Positions 1-7,078 of a stretch of 45,421 bases of DNA are shown here, in pieces. Made by a program: the position numbers and the translations under genes. The notes beneath the pieces were generated by a model, which did no database searches, was not told where the DNA came from, and was given only the letters and a program-made list of their open reading frames with translations. The DNA comes from Rhodanobacter sp. (GTDB lineage: Bacteria; Pseudomonadota; Gammaproteobacteria; Xanthomonadales; Rhodanobacteraceae). The first letter of the stretch is position 1. Every line of letters begins with the position of its first letter. The DNA is taken from positions 1 to 45,421 of the forward strand of contig DAHUXL010000172.1 of NCBI GenBank assembly GCA_027307195.1, written 5' to 3'.

Positions 1-148
1 CTCCCTGGCCGGCGGCATGCTCGCCCGCGCCACCGGGCACGCGCGTGCGCTGATGGAATTGGCGATGGCCGAGCTTTGCGAATTCGAAAAGATCGATATC
101 AAGCAGCTCTCACACCGCGAAGAAGTCGCGCCAGCGAACGAGGTGTAG
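1..148 (+). CDS. C-terminal end of an unidentified protein, possibly a transposon AAA ATPase
   Basis: The window opens inside this gene. The reading frame starts at base 2 and ends with TAG at 146-148, giving 48 visible residues. They form a helical stretch with HARALMELA and a later KIDIKQL, then a charged tail. Helices of this kind close the small AAA+ ATPases that accompany Mu/Tn7/IS21-type transposases, and the TGTCA-starting repeat just downstream would fit a transposon end. That is inference from a short piece; the family is not certain, and the upstream sequence is needed to name it. Confidence 0.4.
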   Translation, partial: SLAGGMLARATGHARALMELAMAELCEFEKIDIKQLSHREEVAPANEV

Positions 149-155
149 AAAAAAA

Positions 156-211
156 GGTGTCAGGGACAATTTCGGGGCGGCAACGCGAGTCGTCAAATTG
201 TCCCTGACACC
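156..211. repeat. 55-bp inverted-repeat unit, copy 1
   Basis: The left arm GGTGTCAGGGACAATTT (156-172) is the exact reverse complement of the right arm at 195-211, with a GC-rich spacer. A transcript would fold into a long hairpin. The same unit, in the same orientation, recurs at 438-492, and degenerate pieces occur elsewhere in the window. It could be a MITE-like or REP-like element, or paired transposon ends; it follows directly after a possible transposon gene. Confidence 0.85.
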
Positions 212-437
212 AATCTTTCGCCTTCGCCAGCTGGCTTGCCGGCCTCGCCTGCGAGGCGCTCGACATCGTGCACGGGCTCTCTGCCTCGACGAGCAACGCG
301 CAAGCGCTATTTGCTACTCGGTCCTTCGCCTCGGACGCGAAGCGTTGGTCGGATCGTGGGCCATTGAGCCGATATCACGATGGCTGGAACGTATGATATT
401 CCTGCCGCCGACGACACTTACTCAGATGCAGGAAAAA

Positions 438-492
438 GGTGTCAGGGGCAATTTCGGGCCGCCAAAGGGCTCGTCAAATTGTCCCTGACACC
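438..492. repeat. 55-bp inverted-repeat unit, copy 2
   Basis: This copy has the same architecture as the unit at 156-211. The left arm differs from copy 1 by one base (GGGG for GGGA), the right arm is identical, and the spacer is related (TCGGGCCGCCAA against TCGGGGCGGCAA). It lies 48 bp upstream of the porin start, so it may form a hairpin in any leader transcribed through it. Confidence 0.85.
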
Positions 493-539
493 ATTGTTCG
501 GACGCCTATACTTCGCGCATCTCTCCGCGAACCTCCTCC

Positions 540-1769
540 ATGCAACAGCGCATCGCCATCGCACTGGGCACCCTGCTGGCGCTGGCGGCGATTCGCGCAC
601 ACGCCGACGACACCGGCTGGGTCACCACCACGCTCACCTATGACGGCGCCGCCATCGGCAACCTCGATGGCGGCGCGGCGCGCTCGTCCACCTACGTCGG
701 CAACGCGCACCTGCGCAGCCTGCTCGACCTGGACCGCGCGCTTGGCTGGACCGGCACCCACGCCTACGTCGACGCACTGTGGATCCACGGCGGCCAGCCC
801 GATGCCTTTGTCGGCGACGCCATCGGCGTCAGCAACCTCAGCGCACCGCCGAACCTTCAGCTGGAAGAAGCCTGGATCGAGCACAACCTTGCTCGGGCGA
901 ACGTCTCGGTGCTGGCCGGGCTGTACGACGTCAACAGCGAGTTCGACCGCACGCAGTCCGGCGGACTGTTACTGAACAGCGCGTTCGGCATCGGCCCGGA
1001 GTTCGCGCAGACCGGCGTCGACGGGCCGTCGATCTTTCCGCGCACGGCGCTGGGCGCACGCGTTGCCTTCAAGCCGGCCGAAGGCGTGGTGCTGCGCGCG
1101 GCGGTGCTCGACGGCGTGCCGCTGATCCGCGCTGGGGACCGACTGCGCGCCTGTCAGTCCCACGATGGCCGTCTCTACGTGGCCGAGCTGGCCCTGCTCG
1201 ACCGCGCGGGCGCGCGCCCGCCCGGCGATGCGCGCCTGCGCATCGGCCGCAACGCGATGCTGCCGATGTACGCCGGCAAGCTCGCCATCGGCGCGTGGCA
1301 CTACACCACCACGTTCGACCGGCTCGCACCCGCCTCCGGCACAGCGCGCCAGCACGGCGCTACCGGCTATTACGCGGTGGCCGACCGCACCGTGGCACGC
1401 GACGCGCATGACAGCCGCCACAGCCTCTCGCTGTTCGCGCAGTTCGGCGCGGGCGATCCGGCAGTGGCCCGCTTCGGCCGTTATCTCGGCGCCGGCGCCG
1501 TGCTGGCTGGCCCGTTCGAGCAGCGCCGCCAGGACGAGCTGGGTCTGGCCATCGCGGTGGCGCGCAACGGACGCCCCTACCGACAGCAAGAGGCCCCACG
1601 GCCGACCACTGCCACCGAGCGCTCGATCGAGCTGAGCTACCTGGCCCAGGCGAACGACTGGCTCGCCGTGCAACCCGACCTGCAGTACGTGATCCACCCG
1701 GACACCGACCCCACTGTGCGCAACGCCCTGGTGTTCACCCTGCGCTTCGAACTGTCCACCGACCTCTGA
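540..1769 (+). CDS. OprB-like carbohydrate porin
   Basis: The protein has 409 residues. A signal peptide covers about residues 1-22, with a hydrophobic core and cleavage after AHA. The rest shows the alternating aromatic and polar pattern of an outer-membrane beta barrel and the layout of OprB-family porins: an early T-L-T-Y-D-G strand, an EEAWIEH region, a GLYDVN strand, a small Gly/Asn-rich turn, and a C-terminal segment on expected export partners (tandem P-D-L-Q-Y-V-I-H-P). It ends with a phenylalanine-containing final strand (FTLRFEL). OprB proteins let sugars diffuse through the outer membrane. No sugar-uptake or sugar-catabolic genes flank it, so the substrate is unknown. The first in-frame ATG is used because it is followed directly by the signal peptide. 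Confidence 0.85.
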   Translation: MQQRIAIALGTLLALAAIRAHADDTGWVTTTLTYDGAAIGNLDGGAARSSTYVGNAHLRSLLDLDRALGWTGTHAYVDALWIHGGQPDAFVGDAIGVSNLSAPPNLQLEEAWIEHNLARANVSVLAGLYDVNSEFDRTQSGGLLLNSAFGIGPEFAQTGVDGPSIFPRTALGARVAFKPAEGVVLRAAVLDGVPLIRAGDRLRACQSHDGRLYVAELALLDRAGARPPGDARLRIGRNAMLPMYAGKLAIGAWHYTTTFDRLAPASGTARQHGATGYYAVADRTVARDAHDSRHSLSLFAQFGAGDPAVARFGRYLGAGAVLAGPFEQRRQDELGLAIAVARNGRPYRQQEAPRPTTATERSIELSYLAQANDWLAVQPDLQYVIHPDTDPTVRNALVFTLRFELSTDL

Positions 1770-1845
1770 ACCGCCCGCCCGACCAACCCCCTGCAGGAGC
1801 CTGCGCGTGGTGTGCGAACCGAACGGGGTCAGGTCGAGCTGGCCG

Positions 1846-2187
1846 CTACTTGACCCGGCGAACCTCCTGCGGCCAGCCGCAGGCTTCGGCCAGTTTGCCG
1901 GCCCATTGCCTTGCCGCCTGCTCGTCGGCCACGTCGATCACGGCGAATCCGCCCAGGTACTGGGGGTTCCGCACGTACGGCCCTTCGGTGAACGTCAGCG
2001 TGCCGCTGGTGGCATCCGCGCTGAAGGCATCCTCCGGGTCTTCCTCCAGACCCCCGGCGAACACGTAGGCGCCAGCCGCCTTCATGTCGTCCACGACCGC
2101 GCGTGCAAGCGGACCGCGCGCGGCGAACCACGTCTCGGTGTGCTCGCCGACCCACGCCTGGTTGAAGTAGATGATGTACTTGCTCAT
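1846..2187 (-). CDS. YCII/DGPF-domain protein 1
   Basis: A 113-residue protein of the YCII (YciI-like, DGPF) family. The fold is a small dimeric ferredoxin-like barrel; members are often encoded beside ECF sigma factors, and most have no known reaction. The family signature is changed here to TEGPY (residues 67-71), followed by LGGFAVIDV. The start at 2187 is chosen over an upstream in-frame ATG at 2262 because family members begin with M-x-K/Y-Y-I/L-I and because GGAG lies 8 bases in front of this ATG. It is followed, reading on the minus strand, only by the end of the porin gene (convergent). Confidence 0.85.
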   Translation of the reverse strand: MSKYIIYFNQAWVGEHTETWFAARGPLARAVVDDMKAAGAYVFAGGLEEDPEDAFSADATSGTLTFTEGPYVRNPQYLGGFAVIDVADEQAARQWAGKLAEACGWPQEVRRVK

Positions 2188-2291
2188 GCCTTGCTCCGCG
2201 GCTGCGCAGCCCCAGCGACTGCCACTCTCCTCACGACGAACGGGCAAATCGCGATTCGACACAAGTGGGCAAAGCCGAAGGAAAAGGTGTC

Positions 2292-2389
2292 AAGGAAAAG
2301 GTGGGGACGTGTCCAATCAAGTTGGTCGACCCGTCGTGGTCAGCAAAGACCGCTGACGCGATTGGATTTGTCCACGTCCCCTTTTTCCG
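2292..2389. repeat. Imperfect inverted repeat with GGGGACGTG arms
   Basis: The left arm reads GGAAAAGGTGGGGACGTG followed by TCCAAT. The right arm, read on the other strand, is GGAAAAAGGGGACGTG followed, after GACAAA, by TCCAAT. The arms enclose about 45 bp and sit between two YCII genes read on the minus strand. The element is AT-poor apart from the A/T runs at its edges. It may act as a bidirectional terminator-like hairpin or be a dispersed mobile repeat; it seems a different family from the GGTGTCAGGGACA units, although a piece of that motif (GGTGTCAAGGA) adjoins it. Confidence 0.6.
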
Positions 2390-2395
2390 TTTCCT

Positions 2396-2752
2396 TTATT
2401 CCTGCAGTGGACGAACCTCGGACTCGCCCTCGAACTCGGGCCAGTGGGTGCGGTGCAGCTCCATGAACTTCGTCGCGAGCGTGACGGCATCCGCGTGCGT
2501 GGGGGCTTCGATCAGGGAATACCCGCCCACGACCTCCTTGGCTTCGCTGAACGGACCGTCAGTTACGGTCACCTTGCCGCCGGCGAGGCGCACGCGCGTT
2601 CCCTTCGCGAGGGGTTGCAGCCCAGCCCCGTCGATGAACATGCCCTTTTGCGCGTACTCCGCGATGAATCCGCCCATCGCCTCGAACAGCGCGGGTGGGA
2701 CCTCGCTGAAGTCATAGTCCTTGGGGTGTTTGATGAACATCATGTACCGCAT
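2396..2752 (-). CDS. YCII/DGPF-domain protein 2
   Basis: A 118-residue YCII-family protein with the classical signature TDGPF at residues 64-68, followed by SEAKEVVGGY, and an N-terminal MRYMMFIKHP strand with the conserved histidine region. The start at 2752 is preferred to the upstream ATG at 2824 because an AGGAG sequence lies 9 bases in front of it and the family begins with this strand. It is the upstream neighbour of the YCII gene ending at 1846, but the inverted repeat between them makes a single transcript uncertain. No ECF sigma gene accompanies it, which is unusual for this subfamily. Confidence 0.88.
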   Translation of the reverse strand: MRYMMFIKHPKDYDFSEVPPALFEAMGGFIAEYAQKGMFIDGAGLQPLAKGTRVRLAGGKVTVTDGPFSEAKEVVGGYSLIEAPTHADAVTLATKFMELHRTHWPEFEGESEVRPLQE

Positions 2753-2878
2753 CGCGTATGGCTCCTGAAGGATGAGGGTTTGGCTGATACCGGCAGGTCT
2801 TTCCGGCCGGGTTGGCGGCCACATCGAGGCGCGCCACTGTCATGACGAATGATGCCTGCTGAAATCGACATCGTGTCC

Positions 2879-2990
2879 GGAAACCGGGACGGAGGAAGTT
2901 GAGTCGTGACAAGACGGCGCAGAAAGGATGTCAGGGACAAATCCCGTGGCGCGCAACCCGAAAGAGAAAAAGGTGTCCGTCAAATCCGGG
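2879..2990. repeat. Degenerate repeat, GAAACCGGGACG ... TGTCAGGGACA
   Basis: Bases 2880-2942 read GAAACCGGGACG, then GGAAGTTGAG, then GGATGTCAGGGACAAAT. A shorter, more eroded form of the same order of blocks is present at 3430-3480 (GAAACCGGGACG, GGAAGTTAA, AAGGTGTCGGGGA). The pieces contain the core of the GGTGTCAGGGACA family. The remainder of the 315-bp gap between the genes ending at 2752 and 3068 shows no gene I can support. Confidence 0.5.
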
Positions 2991-3067
2991 CAACCTCACT
3001 GCCTTGCCTCGACTGTCCGCAAAAACTGGGCAGAACCCGCCCGGCGGGCAGCCGGCCAGGATCGGCG

Positions 3068-3307
3068 TCATCCAGAGCAGCCGCCGCAACATATGCTCGG
3101 CAACTGCACCACCTGTTCCGGCGTCACCGCCCAGCCGGTTCGCCGCAGCAACTCGATCAGGTCGCTTACCGGCACGTAGGAGGATATCCGCATCACCAGG
3201 CCACTCATGTCGAGATCGACTACCGCGTTCGGATCGACATCGAACATGACGTCCTGGATGGCGTCGGCGCTTGGGCAGGCATCGGTAAGCGCGATATGGA
3301 ATTCCAT
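3068..3307 (-). CDS. Small HMA-like protein with a C-terminal CCGGC motif
   Basis: A 79-residue protein with the size and beta-alpha-beta-beta-alpha-beta pattern of a heavy-metal-associated (HMA) domain. The usual metal-binding CxxC of the first loop is missing: the corresponding region reads TDACPSADAI with a single cysteine. Instead the protein ends in a cysteine cluster, ICCGGCSG. The start at 3307 is preferred to an upstream ATG at 3355 because it is preceded by GAGG and gives a domain that begins directly with the first strand. It stands alone on the minus strand. A metal or thiol role is inference; it may also be a non-metal HMA fold protein. Confidence 0.7.
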   Translation of the reverse strand: MEFHIALTDACPSADAIQDVMFDVDPNAVVDLDMSGLVMRISSYVPVSDLIELLRRTGWAVTPEQVVQLPSICCGGCSG

Positions 3308-3798
3308 CGTATGGCCTCGTTTCATGCATATCGTTGTGGTGTCGCGATATCGCATGTTCCCCGAGCAGCGCGGTTGCCGTCTTGATCCTGGTCAGGTGAA
3401 ACAGGGGTCAGGAGCCTGACGAAACCGTCGAAACCGGGACGTGGGAAGTTAAACCGCGTCTACGGAAAGGTGTCGGGGAACGCGCTGCTGCGCGCCCGCG
3501 AAAGCAGGATCGATGTTGAGCGCGGTCACGACTACCCGGATGCCTGTGACGAAGGTCGCCGCCAGCACCGGAACTTCCTGATGTCGAAGCCTGCCTGCTC
3601 GATTCATGGCCGCGATTCGGCGTGGACGGACAACGTTTCCCGCACGCATTCGTCCCGTCATCCCCTCATTCGTCCCTTGCAGCCCACCATCCATCACTTG
3701 GCGCGTGCATCGGGTGCACTACTTGGCAAGCATGACATGCTGACCGGAAACCGCCGTGAATCGCCACTGCGGTACGCAGGCACCACACAGGAACATGT
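3308..3798. other. Intergenic region, mostly unassigned
   Basis: This 491-bp gap holds a degenerate repeat at 3430-3480 related to that at 2880-2942. A 13-bp odd palindrome AGCATGACATGCT is at 3729-3741. The open frames seen here have no recognisable domain. An AGGA sequence at about 3789 serves as ribosome binding site for the gene starting at 3799. Confidence 0.5.
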
Positions 3799-4377
3799 AT
3801 GCCACCGTTTTTTGACCATGCGCTTCGCATCACCTGGATCGCAGTTCTTGGCTATTGGCTCTGGGCGGCGCGCTCGGCCAAGCCTGTCCAGCAGCAGGAG
3901 CTTTTCGCCAAGCGCCTGTTGGCTTATTGGCTGCCGCTGCTGCTGGCCGCATTACTCCTGGGCTCAGGGGAGTGGTTCGGCCATTCCCTGCTGCGCGAGC
4001 AGTTCGTTCCCCACACGACGCTCGTGTATTCGCTGGGCCTTGCCGTGGCCGTATGCGGTGCAGCGCTTGCCATCCTCTCCCGGGTGCTGCTCGGTCGGAA
4101 CTGGAGCGCCACCGTCCAGCTCAAGCAGGAGCACGAGCTCATTACCATCGGTCCGTATCGTGTTGTCAGGCACCCCATCTACACGGGCCTGTTGCTCCTC
4201 TTTCTGGGTAACGCCGTGATGGTGGGTGACTGGCGCGGCCTGCTGGCTGTCGCCATCGTGCTTGCATCGTTCTGGCGAAAGCTTCGGCTTGAGGAGGTAT
4301 GGCTGACTGAGCACTTTGGAGAGCCTTATCGACGCTACCAGGCCCGCACAAAGGCGCTCATTCCCGGGGTGCTATGA
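3799..4377 (+). CDS. Isoprenylcysteine carboxyl methyltransferase (ICMT)-family membrane protein
   Basis: A 192-residue integral membrane protein with hydrophobic segments at about 8-25, 40-58, 74-97 and 127-157. The C-terminal half carries the ICMT/PEMT signature: GPYRVVRHPIYTG at 118-130, then EEVWLTEHFG at 165-174 and a Y-x-x-Y-x-x-x-T-K-x-L-I-P ending. These residues bind S-adenosylmethionine and the methyl acceptor in the family. Bacterial members methylate unknown, probably lipidic or small, substrates, since bacteria lack prenylated CaaX proteins. The ATG is preceded by AGGAACATGT. It appears to be a single-gene unit. Confidence 0.85.
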   Translation: MPPFFDHALRITWIAVLGYWLWAARSAKPVQQQELFAKRLLAYWLPLLLAALLLGSGEWFGHSLLREQFVPHTTLVYSLGLAVAVCGAALAILSRVLLGRNWSATVQLKQEHELITIGPYRVVRHPIYTGLLLLFLGNAVMVGDWRGLLAVAIVLASFWRKLRLEEVWLTEHFGEPYRRYQARTKALIPGVL

Positions 4378-4824
4378 GGTGGCGCCCGACAAGTACGCCA
4401 CCAGGCAGCGTGGCTTGGTTTGAGGGCTGGATGGTGCCCGAATATAAGGGGCCGAAGGAAATCAATTCCGGATGAGCACCGCTGACTCCCTCGTCCGTGC
4501 CGTCGCGCATTTTCCGCGTAGCGTCCAGGGGTGCCTGCCATGCGACGAACGGCATTCGACGTTTTCGAGATGGATGAACGGATGTTCGGATAAGCAGGGG
4601 GGCGGGGTGATGGAATCGGGCAATGACCGCTGTTTCCTTTTGGGGAGCCGCGAAACAGACTCCCTTCAGTCCACCCGCGTGTATTGCAGGCTGACAGCGA
4701 GGGCTTCCTTGCTGTCGCGGGTCGAACCAGGATTATCGGGCGGTTGTCGAAATCGGCGCCGGCTGTTCGTCGTTGTACTGAAGGCCGGCGACCAGCCGAC
4801 AAGCCGATGATGGGAGAAGCACAC
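4378..4824. other. Intergenic region with no recognised feature
   Basis: I see no gene, strong hairpin or promoter pair that I can support in these 447 bp. Short open frames on both strands lack ribosome binding sites and recognisable domains. The last 25 bases contain GGGAGAAG, the ribosome binding site of the YCII gene that starts at 4825. Confidence 0.5.
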
Positions 4825-5178
4825 ATGCCGCAATATCTGGTGGCGATCCACCACCCCGACAACTACGATCCGTCGCTTGAAGACGATGCGATGATCCGCG
4901 ACATCCAGGCGCTGAATGACGAGATGGCGGCTGCCGGTGCCTGGTTCTTCGCCGGCGGCCTGCAATCGGCGCCCCTCGCGAAGTCACTGCGCAAGCAGCC
5001 CGATGGAAAGGTGGTCATTACCGATGGACCGTACATCGAGGCCAAGGAACACATTGGCGGCTTCTGGATACTCGACGCAGCGAACATGGACGTGGCGCTG
5101 GCATGGGGTCGCAAGGCCGTGGTCGCCTGCCGCGCACCGGTCGAGGTGCGCGAGTTCCTCGTCATGCCAGCGGAATAG
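4825..5178 (+). CDS. YCII/DGPF-domain protein 3
   Basis: A 117-residue YCII-family protein. It has the family signature as TDGPY at residues 66-70 followed by IEAKEHIGGF, an N-terminal strand MPQYLVAIHHPDNY with the conserved histidines, and an AGAWFFAGGL segment at 37-46. The ATG at 4825 has GGGAGAAG 6-13 bases upstream; two earlier in-frame ATGs would add a proline-poor tail not found in the family. The RibD/DHFR-like gene follows after 30 bp, so the two are very likely one operon. Such pairs are commonly driven by an ECF sigma factor, but none is present nearby. Confidence 0.88.
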   Translation: MPQYLVAIHHPDNYDPSLEDDAMIRDIQALNDEMAAAGAWFFAGGLQSAPLAKSLRKQPDGKVVITDGPYIEAKEHIGGFWILDAANMDVALAWGRKAVVACRAPVEVREFLVMPAE

Positions 5179-5208
5179 AAACGCCAGCCCCGGAACAAGG
5201 AGAGTCAC

Positions 5209-5790
5209 ATGAGAAAGCTCAGGATCATCGAACACATCTCGCTGGACGGCGTGATCCAGCATTCCGCCGATGACGACCATTTCCCCTACAGCGACTGGAC
5301 CGCGCCGTATCGGACCCCCGCTGGCCGGGATGCCGTGATGGCCGCGCACGGCGAGCGCTTCGATCTGCTGCTGGGCCGTCGCACCTACGATGCGTGGTCG
5401 GGCTTCTGGCCCAGGGCACCGAGCAGTCCGATGGCGGACGGCCTCAATACGGCAACAAAATATGTCGCCACCCATCGTCCGGAGAGTCTGGAATGGGGCC
5501 CGGTCGAGTGCGTTGGGCCGGACCTCGTCGAGGGCATTCGCCGGATCAAGTCGCAGGACGGCCCGGACCTCGTCCTCTCGGGCAGCTCCACGCTGACCTC
5601 GACGCTGCTCGAACACGGGCTTGCGGATGAAGTCGTGCTGATCGTCTATCCGGTCCTGCTGGGTACGGGGAAGCGCTTCTTTGCGGAGGGAACCCCGCCA
5701 CGCTCATTCGAGCTCGTCAGCACGCAAGCAACGCCGACTGGCGTCATCCTCAATACGTACAAGGTTACCGGGCCGTTGAAGGCGGCCTAG
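5209..5790 (+). CDS. RibD C-terminal/dihydrofolate reductase-family protein
   Basis: A 193-residue protein of the RibD-C/DHFR-like family, NADPH-dependent reductases that mostly lack a proven substrate. Diagnostic parts are the opening KLRIIEHISLDGVIQ, the FDLLLGRRTYDAW segment after the first third, the VEGIRRIKSQDGPDLVLSG block (dinucleotide binding) and LADEVVLIVYPVLLGTGKRFF near the end. AAGGAGAG lies 7 bases before the ATG. It is the second gene of an operon with the YCII gene 30 bp upstream. A decayed copy of its last 26 codons and the following hairpin occurs at 17657-17780. Confidence 0.88.
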   Translation: MRKLRIIEHISLDGVIQHSADDDHFPYSDWTAPYRTPAGRDAVMAAHGERFDLLLGRRTYDAWSGFWPRAPSSPMADGLNTATKYVATHRPESLEWGPVECVGPDLVEGIRRIKSQDGPDLVLSGSSTLTSTLLEHGLADEVVLIVYPVLLGTGKRFFAEGTPPRSFELVSTQATPTGVILNTYKVTGPLKAA

Positions 5791-5793
5791 CTC

Positions 5794-5823
5794 GACGGCG
5801 CGACATCGTCAGTGAGCGCCGTC
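5794..5823 (+). terminator. Stem-loop after the DHFR-like gene
   Basis: GACGGCGC at 5794-5801 pairs with GCGCCGTC at 5816-5823 around a 14-base loop, starting 3 bases after the stop codon. No T-run follows, so it may not be an intrinsic terminator on its own. A related hairpin follows the decayed copy near 17740-17778, which suggests that gene end and hairpin were duplicated together. Confidence 0.4.
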
Positions 5824-5950
5824 ATCAAGCTATCAAGCCAGCCGGGTCGGCATTTCGCCGCCCGGATCAACAAGAACCCGCTGGTTCTTCCTCGGCGAAA
5901 TGGTGACCCGGTTACGACCTGGCGCCTGCTTGCGCGACACCTTCGTTGTC

Positions 5951-6958
5951 TCAGCCGGCGACGTCCACCACGACCTTGCCGGTGGCTGCGGCGTTCTCGA
6001 TCAGCTGATAGGCCTGTTCCGCCTCGGCGAGTGCAAAACGGTGCGGGTCGAGGTGGGTGCGCAGCAGACCGAGGTCGGCCAGCCGGGTTGCCTCGCGCAG
6101 GATCTCGCCGTGATGCGCCCGGCCTTGCCCGGTCAGCAGCGGGCGAAGGGTGAACACGCCGGAATAGGTCGCAGCGCGGAACGACAGCGGTGCCAGCGCG
6201 TGCGTGCCCCAGCCCAGCGCGCTGACCACGTGGCCGTGGTACGGCCGCACCGCTTCGAACGAAGCATCCAGTGTGGCGCCGCCGACGGTGTCGTAGATGA
6301 CGTCGAAACCTTCGCCGCCGGTGTGCGCCTGCACGTAGTCCGCCACCGGCGTGGTGCCGTAGTCGATCGCGGTGGCGCCGTAGCCTTCGATCATCGTTTT
6401 CTGCCTGGCACTGCCGGTGGCGAATACCTGGGCGCCATTGGCGCGGGCAAGCTGCACGGCAAGATGGCCCACGCCGCCGGCGCCGCCGTGCACCAGTACG
6501 CGCTGCCCCGCATGCACGTGCGCCCGATCGACCAGCCCTTCGTACGCGGTGATGAAGCCCAGCGGCAGCGCGGCGGCTTCGCGCATCGATAGATCGGCCG
6601 GCTTCGGCGCCAGCAGCGCCGCGTCCACCGCCGCGTATTCGGCCAGCGAACCCTGCACGCCGCCGACGCCGCCGGTCATGCCGTACACGGCGTCGCCAAT
6701 GCGGAAACTGTCCACGTCAGGCCCCAGTGCCACCACGGTGCCGGCCAGATCGATGCCCAGCACCGCCGGCAGCGGATGGCGCGCATGGCCGGCGCTGCCG
6801 GCACGGATCTTGGTGTCCAGCGGATTGAGGCCGGCCGCGGCCACGCGCACCAGCACCTGGCCCGGGCCCGGTACTGGCAGCGCGAGTTCGGTGATGCGAA
6901 GTGGCGCGCCGACCTGCTCCAGTACGGCGGCTTTCATGGTGGCGGGAAGGGTGTTCAT
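5951..6958 (-). CDS. Zinc-independent quinone-oxidoreductase-like MDR dehydrogenase
   Basis: A 335-residue medium-chain dehydrogenase/reductase of the NADPH:quinone oxidoreductase type. It has the GroES-like N-terminal domain (MKAAVLEQVGAPL; PGPGQVLVRVAAAGLNPLD at about 30-48; LGIDLAGTV at 67-75) and a Rossmann domain with HGGAGGVGHLAVQLA at 157-171. No catalytic zinc cysteines are seen, typical of quinone/crotonyl reductase-like members. The start at 6958 is chosen from the family N terminus; the open frame runs far upstream through the divergent gene. The LysR gene is divergent, with a palindromic operator between them, so the enzyme is the likely target of that regulator. Confidence 0.88.
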   Translation of the reverse strand: MNTLPATMKAAVLEQVGAPLRITELALPVPGPGQVLVRVAAAGLNPLDTKIRAGSAGHARHPLPAVLGIDLAGTVVALGPDVDSFRIGDAVYGMTGGVGGVQGSLAEYAAVDAALLAPKPADLSMREAAALPLGFITAYEGLVDRAHVHAGQRVLVHGGAGGVGHLAVQLARANGAQVFATGSARQKTMIEGYGATAIDYGTTPVADYVQAHTGGEGFDVIYDTVGGATLDASFEAVRPYHGHVVSALGWGTHALAPLSFRAATYSGVFTLRPLLTGQGRAHHGEILREATRLADLGLLRTHLDPHRFALAEAEQAYQLIENAAATGKVVVDVAG

Positions 6959-7007
6959 GGCGAGGTGTCCAGCAGGGAAGGTGCGTCCACCATAGACCCG
7001 GTTGCAA

Positions 7008-7059
7008 TGCATGGAAATCGACGTTTTCGTTTTCTTTCCATGCAAAAATGCATGGAAAG
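7008..7059. promoter_or_regulatory. LysR-type operator: three TGCATGGAAA half-sites
   Basis: CTTTCCATGCA (7034-7044) and TGCATGGAAAG (7049-7059) form a perfect inverted repeat with 11-bp arms and a four-A spacer. A third half-site, TGCATGGAAA, lies at 7008-7017 in the same orientation as the right arm. All three are in the 120-bp region between the divergent oxidoreductase and lysR genes. The palindrome ends 19 bp before the lysR start, a place suited to autorepression; the additional half-site would face the oxidoreductase promoter. Binding by the adjacent LysR protein is inference from position and symmetry. Confidence 0.75.
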
Positions 7060-7078
7060 GAACAACGGGAGCAAATCT

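Larger units (their letters stand above)
149..539. other. Intergenic region with two copies of a repeat unit
   Basis: This 391-bp stretch contains two direct copies of a 55-bp inverted-repeat unit (156-211 and 438-492). The 226 bp between them show no gene I can support. The short open frames here look like chance frames in GC-rich DNA. The porin gene starts at 540; I see no convincing Shine-Dalgarno sequence or -35/-10 pair directly in front of it. Confidence 0.6.

Noticed and set aside
3449-3697. 82-codon frame on the minus strand
   Set aside because: It lacks a ribosome binding site and a domain, and overlaps the degenerate repeat.
3729-3741. Odd palindrome AGCATGACATGCT upstream of the ICMT-like gene
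   Set aside because: Thirteen bases of this kind are expected by chance in a 45-kb window, and there is no second copy or neighbouring regulator.
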